A DNA stretch of 64,000 nt from Staphylococcus piscifermentans (GCF_900186985.1 NZ_LT906447.1:2480001-2544000); one strand, 5' to 3'. Positions 33,823-43,858 are shown, counted from the first letter of the stretch. Notes: generated from the sequence alone by a model not told the origin. Made by a program: numbers and translations.

Positions 33823-35295
33823 TTAATTTAAAACAAGCTGCTTTTGTAAATATCTGTGAACAGATTTGGCAACACCGCGACCTTCTTTAATCGCCCAAAC
33901 GACTAAACTTTGACCACGTCTCGCATCGCCTGCTGCAAATATATGCGGTTGGTTAGTCGCATAATCGTGCTCATCCGCTACAATTTTGTTTCGCTCTGTG
34001 CGTAAGTCGAACGTATTCGGCACGGTATTTTCAGTGCCTGTAAATCCAATCGCTAGTAGAATTAAATCTGCAGGCCAATGTTTTTCGGTATCGTCAATTC
34101 GTGTACTGCCATCCGGCATTTTTCTCAAAGTTTGCGTATAAACACCTCGAACATTGCCGATACGATCTACATCATAACGCATGGTTTGCGCGCCATAAGC
34201 ACGAGGTTCGTAACCGAAACGTTCTTCCGCTTCTTTATGTGCATAATCCATTTTAAATACAGGCATAGACAATGGCCAATAAGGATTACCTTGAATTTCA
34301 TAACGCTCAGGCAGCTTTGTACGATAATTGAACTGTACTACTGTTTTACAATTCTCACGCAAAGCAGTCGCAACGCAATCGGCACCGGTATCACCCGAAC
34401 CAATTACAATTACATTTTTCCCTTCGGCGCTGATTTCTGCATTTTCTGGTTTTAATTCTCCATTTGCAATTTGCGTTTGCTCTGTTAAATAATCCATAGC
34501 AAAGTGTATGCCATATCCCATGCGTCCCTCTAATGGAAGGTCTCTTGCTTGTTGAGAACCTGTACACACTATGATGGCATCATTTTCAGATTCAAGCGTC
34601 TCTTTAGAGATGTCTTTTCCAACTTCTGTATCCGTGACAAAATGGATACCTGCTTCCTCCATCAATCGAATACGACGACGGACCACATCTTTATCTAATT
34701 TCATATTCGGAATGCCGTACATCAACAAACCGCCTGCTTCGTGCGCACGTTCATAAACGGTCACTTCATATCCCTTTGCATTCAATTCATCAGCTGCAGT
34801 CAATCCTGCAGGACCGCTTCCTATAATAGCTACGCGTTGCCCTAAACGCTGTGCCGGCACTCTCGGTTGAACCCAGCCATTTTTAAATGCTTCGTCAACG
34901 ATAGTACGCTCAATTCCTTTAATCGCGACCGGATCACGATTAATATTCATCACACAAGCTTGTTCACACGGAGCCGGACAAACACGTCCGGTAAAATCCG
35001 GAAAGTTATTAGTTTCTGCTAAACGTTCGTAGGCCGCTTTATAGTCTTGATGAAAGACAAGATCATTCCATTCTGGTATATAATTCCCAATCGGACAGCC
35101 TACTGTATCACGTTCAACCTGTTGACCTGCTTGGCAAAAAGGAGTTCCACAATCCATACATCTCGCACCCTGCATGCTCGCATCTTCTTTTGAAAAACAT
35201 TGTTGAAATGCTGCATGACTCGTTAAACGTTCTGCTAACGAAAGTTCCGGTAGTGCTTGTCTGTCATACTTCATAAATCCTTTAAATTCTCCCAT
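33823..35295 (-). CDS. gltD: Glutamate synthase small (beta) subunit
   Basis: A 490-residue NADPH-dependent subunit. An N-terminal cysteine-rich Fe-S region (ARCMDCGTPFC, VGCPIGN, CPAPCEQACV) precedes two Rossmann domains: FAD-binding VAIIGSGPAGLTAADEL at about 149-165 and NADPH-binding VIVIGSGDTGADCVATAL. It passes electrons from NADPH to GltB. It is the second gene of gltB-gltD, 23 bases downstream of gltB, with ribosome site AAGGAAGGAGTG. Confidence 0.95.
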   Translation of the reverse strand: MGEFKGFMKYDRQALPELSLAERLTSHAAFQQCFSKEDASMQGARCMDCGTPFCQAGQQVERDTVGCPIGNYIPEWNDLVFHQDYKAAYERLAETNNFPDFTGRVCPAPCEQACVMNINRDPVAIKGIERTIVDEAFKNGWVQPRVPAQRLGQRVAIIGSGPAGLTAADELNAKGYEVTVYERAHEAGGLLMYGIPNMKLDKDVVRRRIRLMEEAGIHFVTDTEVGKDISKETLESENDAIIVCTGSQQARDLPLEGRMGYGIHFAMDYLTEQTQIANGELKPENAEISAEGKNVIVIGSGDTGADCVATALRENCKTVVQFNYRTKLPERYEIQGNPYWPLSMPVFKMDYAHKEAEERFGYEPRAYGAQTMRYDVDRIGNVRGVYTQTLRKMPDGSTRIDDTEKHWPADLILLAIGFTGTENTVPNTFDLRTERNKIVADEHDYATNQPHIFAAGDARRGQSLVVWAIKEGRGVAKSVHRYLQKQLVLN

Positions 35296-35318
35296 TTGAA
35301 AACACTCCTTCCTTTCCG

Positions 35319-38300
35319 TTAATAAACAACTGAAAATGGTTCCTCTGATGTTGTCACTTCAGTGCTGGAATCGTAAAATGCATTTAAAACTGCTTTGTCA
35401 TTGTCTTCAGCTAAACGTTGATGCATTTCCAACTTATGCATCATAAGCTTATAATCTTTAGGAATTACTTTTACTACATGGTCAGCAATATTATTAAAAT
35501 CAGCTAAAACTGCTGCTGCTTTCTTACTTCCTGTATACGTTACATGTTCTTCCAACATATTACGCAGTGTTTCAAATTCTTCTGGATGAGATAAAGTATC
35601 AAAATCCAATGTGTCTAACGCATGGTAAGTTTTAAATTGTTCTACATCATCAGGGAAGATATAGGCTACACCGCCGCTCATTCCTTGACCGAAGTTATCT
35701 CCGACATTTCCTAAGACAACTACACGACCTCCTGTCATGTATTCCAATCCGTGATTACCAATTCCTTCTACAACTGCATGTACACCGCTGTTTCTAATAC
35801 AGAAACGCTCTCCGGCATAACCGTTGATAAAGGCTTTACCGCTTGTTGCTCCATAGAAACATACATTTCCGGCAATAATATTTTCTTCTCGTTCTGTGTT
35901 CGGTGCATTAATAATAATCTTACCGCCTGATAAACCTTTACCAACATAGTCATTAGCATCACCGGTATGGTGAAGGGTTAATCCAGATGGTGTAAACGCA
36001 CCGATACTTTGGCCAGCATGGCCAGTAGTTTCAACATAAATCGTATCTTCGGGTAAACCTTCCGCTCCATGTGCTTGAGTAATCAGACTGCCGGCAGTTA
36101 CACCTACATCACGCTGCTCGTTGCACAAATGATAATGTCCTCTGAATTTCGTTCCAGCCGAAATGGCCGCTTCTGCGTCTGGAATCAATTCTGTTGCATC
36201 AAAACCTTCTGCTAGGTGATGCTGTTGTTCAATTTCTTTAAAACGCGGTCCTGTTTCTTGATGTAAAAGCGGTATCACATTCAGAGAACGCGCTTTTTCA
36301 TTATGAACCTCTGCTGAAGGTTCCAATAAATCTGATCGGCCAATTAACTCATCTACTGTACGTAAACCAAGTTCAGCTAATATTTCACGTAATTCATGTG
36401 CAATGAAATGCATGAAATTGACCACGTAATCTGCGCGCCCTGTAAACAGTTTGCGCAAATCTTCATTTTGTGTCGCCACGCCGACTGGACAAGTATCTTT
36501 GTGGCACACACGCATCATAATACAACCGAGCACAACTAAAGGCGCAGTTGCAAAACCGAATTCTTCAGCCCCTAATGCACAAGCATAAGCAACGTCATGT
36601 CCTGTTAAGAGCTTGCCATCTGTTTCTAATCTTACACGTGAACGTAAATTATTCATCATGAGAGTTTGATGCGTTTCTGCTAGACCGATTTCCCAAGGCA
36701 GTCCAGCATGTTGAATACTCGTTTTAGGTGAAGCGCCCGTTCCGCCGTCAAAACCACTGATAACAATTTTATCAGCGAACGCTTTTGCCACACCTGCTGC
36801 TATTGTTCCGACACCACTTTTAGAAACTAATTTCACTGCGATATTCGCTTTCGGATTTGCATTTTTCAAATCATGAATCAGTTGGGCTAAATCCTCAATT
36901 GAATAAATATCGTGATGCGGTGGTGGAGAAATCAAACCGATTCCTGGTGTCGATCCTCGAACTTCAGCAATCCAAGGATAAACTTTAGAACCTGGCAACT
37001 GTCCGCCTTCCCCTGGTTTAGCGCCTTGTGCAACCTTGATTTGGATTTCAGTTGCATGTTGCAAATAATCACTTGTTACTCCAAAGCGTCCAGATGCCAC
37101 TTGTTTAATTGAACTTGAAAAATTCTCTCCGTCGGGGCCTAAAAGATAACGTTCTGGTTCCTCGCCGCCTTCACCGCTGTTACTTTTACCTCCGATTTGA
37201 TTCATCGCTTCAGCTAGAGTAGAGTGCGCTTCTCTCGAAATAGATCCGTAACTCATTGCTCCAGTGTTAAAACGATGTACAATCGCCTCAATAGGTTCAA
37301 CCTCATCAATATTGATAGGATTACGAGATTTAAATTTCATCAACTGGCGAATATGATCTGTCCGCTGTTCATTGACACTTCGAGAATATTCTTTGAACAT
37401 CGCATAATCATTTTCCCGGCAAGCATGTTGCAACAATCGGATAGTCGTCGGATTGAAAGTATGATATTGCCCTTGTTGACGCCACTGGAATGTACTGCCT
37501 GAGTCTAGATGTTTCTCTTCTCGACTTTGACGTGCTTTATTCTCCTTATCAATCAAATCAATGGTTAAACCTGAGAGTTTAGACTGCGTACCTGTGAAAT
37601 ATTTATCAATGACTGCTTGAGATAGACCGACCGCTTCAAAGATTTGAGCCCCTTGATAACTTTGAACGGTTGAAATACCCATTTTCGCCATAACTTTAAT
37701 AACACCTTCAGCTAATACGTCAGTATAAACTTTAACCTGTGATGCAACATCGCCAGATAATTCCCCTTGTCTGACTAATGCTGCAACGGTTTCTTGCGCT
37801 AAATACGGTAATACTGCATTAGCGCCATATCCTAATAAACATGCGACATGATGTACTTCGCGGATTTCTCCGCCTTTTGCGACAAGACTTGTCTCTTGAC
37901 GCAAATCTTCATTAATCAACGCCTGATGCAAATAACTTACCGCCAGTAAAATCGGAATTGCATAGCCTTCTTCATTTTGTAAGCCGCTGTCATCTAAAAT
38001 TAAAATATCATGCCCCTGTTTCACTGCTTGTACTGCTTTATTTCTCAAATCTTCTAAGGTATCCTCTAAACTTCCGGTATAAAGCGTCGATAAATATTGT
38101 GCATTGAAAGGTCCAGCTTCTGCTGCTTGCAATTGTACTTCTGTAAGAACAGGGTGTTTCAATTGCAAACGATTCAAGGCTTCAGTATTAGGAAGCAACA
38201 AATTGCCTTCTTTCCCTAAATACGTCAACTCACTCGTTACAATCTTTTCGCGATAGGCGTCAATCGGAGGATTGGTAACTTGTGCAAATAATTGTTTGAA

Positions 38301-39815
38301 GTAATTAAATAACGACTCTGGGCGTTCGTTCAGCACAGCTAACGGCGCATCGTATCCCATCGCACCAATTGGATCTTTCTTACCTTCCACCAGTTCTTTC
38401 ATATACTTATGAATTTCTTCACGCGTATAACCGAATTGCTTTTGCAAACGTTGCAATGTATCTTCATTCCATGCTTTGTCTTTAAAAGGAAGATCTAGAT
38501 TGATATTTACTTTATGTTTTTCTAACCATGCTTCATAAGGTAATTCGCCTGCAATTTCTTTCTTCAAAATGTGATTATGTACCACTTCATGTTTATCAAA
38601 ATCTACGAGCAGCAAACGTCCAGGATTCAAACGTCCTTTAAATGCTACGTCTGCTTCATCGACATCAATCACACCTACTTCAGAAGAAAAGATAATATGA
38701 TTATCTTTGGTGATAGTATAGCGTCCAGGTCTCAATCCGTTACGGTCAGTCAGCGCTCCGATTTTATCTCCATTACAGAACGAAATCATCGTCGGTCCAT
38801 CCCACGGTTCCATTAAATAACTGTAATACTCATAAAATGCTCGTACTGAACTTTGATTTGCTTTACTGTATTGCCAAGGCTCAGGCACTAACAGCATTGC
38901 AGCCTTTTCCGGTTCCATAGCCAATGATAAAAATTCTAATGCATTATCTACAATTGAAGAATCACTGCCATCTACATCTAAAATGTCGTGAACTTTCGCA
39001 CGGTCATTTTCATCAAATAATGTTTCTATCAACCGCTTTTGACGTGCACGCATCCAATTAATATTTCCGCGAATCGTATTAATTTCGCCGTTATGCATCA
39101 GCAAACGGTTAGGATGTGCACGTTTCCAACTCGGGAAGGTATTCGTACTAAAACGAGAATGCACTAAACCAAGTTTAGAAATATAATCTGGATGATTTAA
39201 ATCTATAAACAAGCTTTTAATTTGATCTGAACGCAACCACCCTTTATAGACAATTGTTTTCGTTGATAAGCTAGTAAAATAAAGCTCTAATCCTTGCTCA
39301 TCACCATAGAATTCAATTTGTTTACGCGCAAGATACAAGCGTTTTTCAGCATCTGCACTGTGATTTAAATCTATAAAGATTTGTTGGATATAAGGCATGG
39401 TTTCAGCTACATGCGGCGGAACTGCCGATACTTCAACCGGAACATTTCGATAGCCGATGACTTTCAGCCCTTCACTTTCAAAATAAGCTCGAAATACTGT
39501 TTCGTGTGTCGACCCTTCTACAGGTGTATTGGTGAAAAACAATCCTACTGCATACTCACCTTCAGCAGGCAAATCAAAATCAGTATGTTTCTTAAAATAA
39601 TCAAATGGAATTTCCGTCATTATTCCTGCACCGTCACCTGTCATGCCGTCTGCACCAATCCCCCCACGATGGTCTAAGCGACGTAACATTTCAAGTGATT
39701 GAATAACAATATCATGCGATCTTAAATTATCCATGTTGGCATAAAAACCAATACCGCAAGCATCATGCTCATATCGCGGATCATATAAACCTTGATTCTG
39801 TGTTTTCGCGCTCAT
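35319..39815 (-). CDS. gltB: Glutamate synthase large (alpha) subunit
   Basis: A 1,498-residue enzyme making two glutamates from glutamine and 2-oxoglutarate. The N-terminal Ntn-amidotransferase nucleophile is Cys20 (in HDACGIGF), exposed after removal of a 19-residue propeptide. Then come the central and FMN-binding domains (GFDGGTGASP, the 3Fe-4S cysteines in CIMMRVCHKDTCPVGVATQ) and the C-terminal beta-helix (glycine repeats GMSGGVAYI). The open frame runs 29 codons further upstream, but the ATG at 39813-39815 follows AAAAGGAGGAGC. It is divergent from gltC, which probably activates it. Confidence 0.97.
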   Translation of the reverse strand: MSAKTQNQGLYDPRYEHDACGIGFYANMDNLRSHDIVIQSLEMLRRLDHRGGIGADGMTGDGAGIMTEIPFDYFKKHTDFDLPAEGEYAVGLFFTNTPVEGSTHETVFRAYFESEGLKVIGYRNVPVEVSAVPPHVAETMPYIQQIFIDLNHSADAEKRLYLARKQIEFYGDEQGLELYFTSLSTKTIVYKGWLRSDQIKSLFIDLNHPDYISKLGLVHSRFSTNTFPSWKRAHPNRLLMHNGEINTIRGNINWMRARQKRLIETLFDENDRAKVHDILDVDGSDSSIVDNALEFLSLAMEPEKAAMLLVPEPWQYSKANQSSVRAFYEYYSYLMEPWDGPTMISFCNGDKIGALTDRNGLRPGRYTITKDNHIIFSSEVGVIDVDEADVAFKGRLNPGRLLLVDFDKHEVVHNHILKKEIAGELPYEAWLEKHKVNINLDLPFKDKAWNEDTLQRLQKQFGYTREEIHKYMKELVEGKKDPIGAMGYDAPLAVLNERPESLFNYFKQLFAQVTNPPIDAYREKIVTSELTYLGKEGNLLLPNTEALNRLQLKHPVLTEVQLQAAEAGPFNAQYLSTLYTGSLEDTLEDLRNKAVQAVKQGHDILILDDSGLQNEEGYAIPILLAVSYLHQALINEDLRQETSLVAKGGEIREVHHVACLLGYGANAVLPYLAQETVAALVRQGELSGDVASQVKVYTDVLAEGVIKVMAKMGISTVQSYQGAQIFEAVGLSQAVIDKYFTGTQSKLSGLTIDLIDKENKARQSREEKHLDSGSTFQWRQQGQYHTFNPTTIRLLQHACRENDYAMFKEYSRSVNEQRTDHIRQLMKFKSRNPINIDEVEPIEAIVHRFNTGAMSYGSISREAHSTLAEAMNQIGGKSNSGEGGEEPERYLLGPDGENFSSSIKQVASGRFGVTSDYLQHATEIQIKVAQGAKPGEGGQLPGSKVYPWIAEVRGSTPGIGLISPPPHHDIYSIEDLAQLIHDLKNANPKANIAVKLVSKSGVGTIAAGVAKAFADKIVISGFDGGTGASPKTSIQHAGLPWEIGLAETHQTLMMNNLRSRVRLETDGKLLTGHDVAYACALGAEEFGFATAPLVVLGCIMMRVCHKDTCPVGVATQNEDLRKLFTGRADYVVNFMHFIAHELREILAELGLRTVDELIGRSDLLEPSAEVHNEKARSLNVIPLLHQETGPRFKEIEQQHHLAEGFDATELIPDAEAAISAGTKFRGHYHLCNEQRDVGVTAGSLITQAHGAEGLPEDTIYVETTGHAGQSIGAFTPSGLTLHHTGDANDYVGKGLSGGKIIINAPNTEREENIIAGNVCFYGATSGKAFINGYAGERFCIRNSGVHAVVEGIGNHGLEYMTGGRVVVLGNVGDNFGQGMSGGVAYIFPDDVEQFKTYHALDTLDFDTLSHPEEFETLRNMLEEHVTYTGSKKAAAVLADFNNIADHVVKVIPKDYKLMMHKLEMHQRLAEDNDKAVLNAFYDSSTEVTTSEEPFSVVY

Positions 39816-39873
39816 GCTTGCTCCTCCTTTTATATACATTGTATGAATTTTCAGATTTTTCTTGATAACTAAT

Positions 39874-39902
39874 ATAATATAGAAGGCGATTCTTCTGTTC
39901 AA
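39874..39902 (-). promoter_or_regulatory. Promoter of gltBD
   Basis: Minus-strand TTGAAC (39897-39902), 17-base spacer, TATTAT (39874-39879). Confidence 0.7.
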
Positions 39903-39923
39903 TATGGAAATTAGATGATATTA

Positions 39924-39938
39924 TTCTAATTATTAGAA
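39924..39938. promoter_or_regulatory. Putative GltC operator
   Basis: The perfect 7-1-7 palindrome TTCTAATTATTAGAA has the LysR T-N11-A pattern. It lies about 22 bases upstream of the gltB -35 and just before the gltC start, a position suited both to activation of gltBD and to autoregulation. Confidence 0.65.
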
Positions 39939-39958
39939 CAATAAGCGGGGTGCAGAAA

Positions 39959-40843
39959 ATGGAATTCAAACAACTCAAATATTTTATTGAGGTTGCAAAA
40001 CGTGAACATTTATCCGAAGCAGCTTTAGAATTGAACATCGCCCAATCCGCAATCAGCAGACAAATTTCTCAATTAGAAGACGAACTCAATGTTTCTCTTT
40101 TCAGAAGAGAAGGCAGAAATATTTATTTAACTAAAGCAGGCCAGCGATTTTTGACTGAAGCAGCAAAGATAGTAGAGCAAAGCGAACAAACTTTGAAGAT
40201 GTTCCGTCAAGAGCAAGAAGCTGAATCTAAGCGTATTAAAATGGGCTATGTAGAAAGTTATGTGGCGCAATTGCTGCCATTATTGGTTCAAAAATTTGAA
40301 AATGAACATCCAACAACATTGTTACCATTAATGAAAGACAATGAAACACTGCTGCATATGCTCTTAACAAGAGAAATTGATGTAGCCTTTATGGATTTGT
40401 CTGCCGACTTAAAGCACCGTAATGACTTAGAAATTACGCCGTTATTTGAAGACGCTTATGCATTATATGTGCCGAAACAAGATCCGCTCGCTTCTGCGAC
40501 ACAACCTCCGCTTAACCAATTAAATCAATGCACACTATTTTCGTTATCTGAAATGCCGGGTGCCTTAATCCAACAAATTGAGCAAACGACCCGAAATTCC
40601 ATTCATCGTATTTCATCAACACGTTTAGCTGCTTATCTGTTAAAGAAAAATAGAGGATACGTCTTTGCGCCGCAATATGCATTATTAAAAGAAAGCGAAG
40701 ATTGGGAACGTTTATCTTTAACTCATACTGAAATCAAACGAACGATTTGTGTAGTGGTGCATAAAGATAACCATAAGCCTGAATTACAGGCATTACAAAG
40801 CGAAATTACCGCTTTATTATCACATACATCGGTCTATCATTAA
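39959..40843 (+). CDS. gltC: LysR family activator of glutamate synthase
   Basis: A 294-residue LysR regulator: MEFKQLKYFIEVAKREH, then the helix-turn-helix LSEAALELNIAQSAISRQIS, then the effector domain. It is divergent from gltB with a palindrome between, exactly the gltC/gltAB layout of Bacillus, where GltC activates glutamate synthase in response to 2-oxoglutarate and glutamate. A GTG three codons earlier falls in the ribosome site (GGGGTG), so the ATG is preferred. Confidence 0.9.
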   Translation: MEFKQLKYFIEVAKREHLSEAALELNIAQSAISRQISQLEDELNVSLFRREGRNIYLTKAGQRFLTEAAKIVEQSEQTLKMFRQEQEAESKRIKMGYVESYVAQLLPLLVQKFENEHPTTLLPLMKDNETLLHMLLTREIDVAFMDLSADLKHRNDLEITPLFEDAYALYVPKQDPLASATQPPLNQLNQCTLFSLSEMPGALIQQIEQTTRNSIHRISSTRLAAYLLKKNRGYVFAPQYALLKESEDWERLSLTHTEIKRTICVVVHKDNHKPELQALQSEITALLSHTSVYH

Positions 40844-40873
40844 GCCGTTGACTTAGTTTACAAATCACTTTCC

Positions 40874-40919
40874 GAACGAAAATAACCGCTTCTACCAGTT
40901 CTACCAGTTATTTTCGTTC
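40874..40919 (+). terminator. Hairpin after gltC
   Basis: GAACGAAAATAAC pairs exactly with GTTATTTTCGTTC. The loop contains a direct repeat, CTACCAGTT twice. A pyrimidine-rich, T-containing tract follows. Confidence 0.6.
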
Positions 40920-41034
40920 CTCTTCTCTTTTGCTTATCCTCCTTCTCCACACAATCATTGGAATTCTCATTTCATTAAGCGTATAATCGCGTTGTCTATT
41001 GAAACTATACAAATTTATGAGGTGTTTTCACATC

Positions 41035-42147
41035 ATGTCATATCAAAATAAATTCAAGCAGCCCTTTACGTGGGTATTGCTTACCTTTATAGTGCTCTTT
41101 CTCGTCGCTTTACTTTTCACCATGAATAATGCACGTTTTTATCGCATGCCTATTGGTGAAATTACACAGGTGCAACATTTGAAGACCGAACAAGTTACCG
41201 ATGAACATCACAACCAAGATACAAAGCATTCTGATAAGCTGACTATCCGTGTATTGAATGGTAAATTCAAAGGACAAAGCGGTCACATCAGCAATACGTA
41301 TTACGCATCACAAGCAGACTCTGAAAAATTCAACACGCATGACAAAGTGCTGCTGCATATCAATAAACATCCGAGCGATGCCAATATAATTGAGAAGAAA
41401 CGTGATACCTTAGTCGTTTTCATGACAGGTATTTTTATTTTCATTGTATTATGGGTCGGACGTAAAGTAGGTATCCAGTCGATACTCTCGCTCATCTTCA
41501 ACACCGCAGCGGTTATCGGCGCAATTGCGATTCATAATGCCTTTCCAGCAACCAGTTTATTCTTATTGATGAGCATTGCAGTTATTCTAGCAACCGCCGT
41601 CACCTTGTTGCTGGTTACAGGGTGGCATTGGCGAACCGCTATCACGATTGTCAGTACGCTCATAGGCACTTTCCTATGTGTTGGTATCGCCGAAATCGTC
41701 ATACGTTCAACTGGCGGTGCCGGCATTAAATACGAAACCATGAGTTTCCTGACCTTACCGCCTAAAGAAGTCTTTATGGCATCAGTCATCGTCGGTACAC
41801 TTGGCGCTGTCATGGATGTTGCCATCACGATTGCAAGCGGAATGTATGAAATTTGGCAGCGTACACCGAATATCAACATGACACGCTGGGCTTTAGCAGG
41901 ACGTAACATCGGCCAAGATATCATGGGAACGATGACGAATATTCTGCTCTTTTCATACTTAGCCGGCAGTCTGCCGATGATGTTGATTTATCTCAGAAAC
42001 GCCAACACGATTACTTATACCATTTCTATGAACTGGTCATTAGAAATTGCGCGTGCTTTAATTGGCGGCATCGGCATCGTTCTAACCATTCCGATTACTA
42101 TACTGCTCATGCAAGTATGGGCTAAATTGCGAGGTGAACACACATGA
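41035..42147 (+). CDS. YibE/F family membrane protein (first of pair)
   Basis: A 370-residue protein: an N-terminal helix (about 11-28), an extracellular SH3-like region with LTIRVLNGKFKGQSGHISN and HDKVLLHIN, then about seven helices with the family segment VGTLGAVMDVAITIASGMYE. The family is widespread in Firmicutes with no settled function; transport is suspected. The ATG at 41035 is preferred to starts further upstream because it gives a typical short cytoplasmic N-tail. It overlaps the next gene by 4 bases (ATGA). Confidence 0.82.
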   Translation: MSYQNKFKQPFTWVLLTFIVLFLVALLFTMNNARFYRMPIGEITQVQHLKTEQVTDEHHNQDTKHSDKLTIRVLNGKFKGQSGHISNTYYASQADSEKFNTHDKVLLHINKHPSDANIIEKKRDTLVVFMTGIFIFIVLWVGRKVGIQSILSLIFNTAAVIGAIAIHNAFPATSLFLLMSIAVILATAVTLLLVTGWHWRTAITIVSTLIGTFLCVGIAEIVIRSTGGAGIKYETMSFLTLPPKEVFMASVIVGTLGAVMDVAITIASGMYEIWQRTPNINMTRWALAGRNIGQDIMGTMTNILLFSYLAGSLPMMLIYLRNANTITYTISMNWSLEIARALIGGIGIVLTIPITILLMQVWAKLRGEHT

Positions 42148-42935
42148 GCGCAGTATTAATTTTAGCTTTAATCCTTTTGATTCTGATGGTTGCTTTCGGA
42201 GGCAAGAAAGGTGCCATTTCATACGGCATGCTCTTCTTGAACTTCCTGATGGTACTCATCGCTCTCGTAGCCATCGTCTTGAAATTACCGATTCCGATCG
42301 TGGCAATACTCTTCTGTCTCGCAGTTGCCAGCCTCAATTTATTTGGGTTAAACGGTTATAACGTCAAGACTCAAGCCGCCTTTATCGGTACTTGCCTAAC
42401 CACAGCTATCCTATTAGGCGTCATCTACTTCGCAGTCGCAACCGGCCACTTGCAAGGCTTCGCGACAGAACAACAAGACGAAACTTATGTGTATTCCATG
42501 AACATCGGCATCAACATGATTCAATTCATGGTCTTCACCACCGTACTCGCCGTCATAGCAGCCGTCGTCGATTTAGCCATCACCATCAGCTTACCCATGT
42601 ACGAATTGAGCGAAACCAATCCGAATCTCAGTCGCACAGAACTCTTCCAATCCGGAATGCGCGTAGGACGAGAAATCCTGGCAACCTCAGCTAACACCAT
42701 CTACCTCGCCTATTTCGGAGGACAACTGACACTATTCTTTTGGTTCTTCAAACTCAATTACTCATTCGGACACATCATCAACGCCAAAATATTCACCCAA
42801 GAATTCGTGTCCATCCTCTTCGGAGGCATCGCAGTCGCACTCAGTATTCCAATTACCGCTTGGATTACCGCTTGGCTCATTCACCGCCATTCTGGCAAAA
42901 AGGTCACACAACCGGTATCCGACAAACAGACATAA
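42144..42935 (+). CDS. YibE/F family membrane protein (second of pair)
   Basis: A 263-residue protein of about seven helices, lacking the extracellular domain of its partner but with the same VIAAVVDLAITISLPMYE and QSGMRVGREILATSANT motifs, so it is a duplicated half. The two genes overlap by 4 bases and probably make a hetero-oligomer. Codon use in the second half is C-rich at third positions compared with neighbours. Confidence 0.82.
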   Translation: MSAVLILALILLILMVAFGGKKGAISYGMLFLNFLMVLIALVAIVLKLPIPIVAILFCLAVASLNLFGLNGYNVKTQAAFIGTCLTTAILLGVIYFAVATGHLQGFATEQQDETYVYSMNIGINMIQFMVFTTVLAVIAAVVDLAITISLPMYELSETNPNLSRTELFQSGMRVGREILATSANTIYLAYFGGQLTLFFWFFKLNYSFGHIINAKIFTQEFVSILFGGIAVALSIPITAWITAWLIHRHSGKKVTQPVSDKQT

Positions 42936-43004
42936 TACACAATCGCCCGCCGCTACCGAACGGCGCGTGCGCAAGTGTAATCATCGTGCGAAAGAATAAG
43001 TAAT

Positions 43005-43016
43005 GTTATAATAGAT
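43005..43016 (+). promoter_or_regulatory. Extended -10 promoter before the 90-aa membrane protein
   Basis: TAATGTTATAAT: a TGn extension directly before a consensus -10. There is no good -35. It lies about 37 bases before the start codon at 43053. Confidence 0.5.
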
Positions 43017-43052
43017 AACACTGAAAAAATTACACAAGGAGGTTTACTCTAC

Positions 43053-43325
43053 ATGGCAAAACAACCAAAATCAAAATTACGCCGTCTTTCTAACGTTTTG
43101 AATACAGTAGGATTCGGTATTGAAATTTATAACACTTATATTGCACGTTCTAAGAGTCGTAAATTATCACAAGTCGGCTTAGCAATTAATGTGGTCGGAG
43201 GCATTCTTGATTTCTACACAGCATTGAAATCAGGCCGCTTCTTAACTAAAGTCTTCTCATTCAGCAACTTAATAGCAGTATTCGCAACATCTTATAATCG
43301 CTTCAAAGAATTGCGCAATAACTAA
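43053..43325 (+). CDS. Small conserved membrane protein, unknown function
   Basis: A 90-residue basic protein: MAKQPKSKLRRLSNVL, a hydrophobic stretch around VGLAINVVGGILDFYTAL (about 47-64), and a second moderate one (FSFSNLIAVFATSY). The ribosome site AAGGAGG is ideal. I cannot name a family; comparable small proteins occur in other staphylococci as hypotheticals. It ends at a strong hairpin and is probably monocistronic. Confidence 0.75.
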   Translation: MAKQPKSKLRRLSNVLNTVGFGIEIYNTYIARSKSRKLSQVGLAINVVGGILDFYTALKSGRFLTKVFSFSNLIAVFATSYNRFKELRNN

Positions 43326-43346
43326 GCGATAGGAATTGAGAAAGAA

Positions 43347-43385
43347 AGAGGGACTCGGATATAATATTGTCCGAGTCCCTCTTTT
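43347..43385 (+). terminator. Terminator after the 90-aa protein
   Basis: GAGGGACTCGGA and TCCGAGTCCCTC form a 12-bp perfect stem followed by TTTTT. Confidence 0.9.
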
Positions 43386-43520
43386 TGAACTAGCAGCAGC
43401 TATTTGAACAATATTATAGTACACTCCTTTATAATCAGTCTAGCAGCCTATTTCTTATTCAAAATAAACCACTTATAATGATGATTAAGCAAACTGAAAG
43501 AGAAAACGAGGAGGTACATC

Positions 43521-43811
43521 ATGGAAATCCACATTACAGATGAAGCTTTAAATTGGTTTAAAGAAGAAGTTGATTTAGAAGCTGGAGATAAAATTAATTT
43601 CTTTGTGCAAACATATGGAAACAGCAAATTACATGATAACTTTATGCTAGGATTTAAATTTGATCCGAATGATAAAGAAGCTGCAGCTGAAATAACTGTT
43701 GAAGATATTAGTTTTTATGTTAATGAATCTGACGAATGGTTCTTCAAAGGTTACGATTTATATATTAAATATGATCAAGAAAAAGACGAAATCGATTACG
43801 ATTTTAAATAA
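43521..43811 (+). CDS. HesB/IscA-like domain protein without Fe-S cysteines (copy 1)
   Basis: A 96-residue protein resembling the HesB/YneR group: ITDEALNWFKEEVDLEAGDKINFFVQT, a central FKFDPNDKEA strand and FYVNESDEWFFKGYDLYI. True A-type carriers ligate Fe-S with three cysteines; no cysteine is present anywhere, so the cluster role is doubtful. Ribosome site GAGGAGGT. A near paralogue lies 585 bases downstream. Ends at a convergent terminator shared with a Nudix gene. Confidence 0.8.
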   Translation: MEIHITDEALNWFKEEVDLEAGDKINFFVQTYGNSKLHDNFMLGFKFDPNDKEAAAEITVEDISFYVNESDEWFFKGYDLYIKYDQEKDEIDYDFK

Positions 43812-43815
43812 ACAT

Positions 43816-43858
43816 AAAACGGATATTTGACTGAGAAAGGTCAAATATCCGTTTTATT
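43816..43858. terminator. Convergent terminator between HesB-like copy 1 and the Nudix gene
   Basis: AAAACGGATATTTGAC pairs exactly with GTCAAATATCCGTTTT, giving T-runs on both strands. Confidence 0.9.

Noticed and set aside
42134-43003. Arginine/histidine-rich ORFs overlapping the second YibE/F gene
   Set aside because: Alternative-frame shadows; the YibE/F frame has family motifs and a coupled start.
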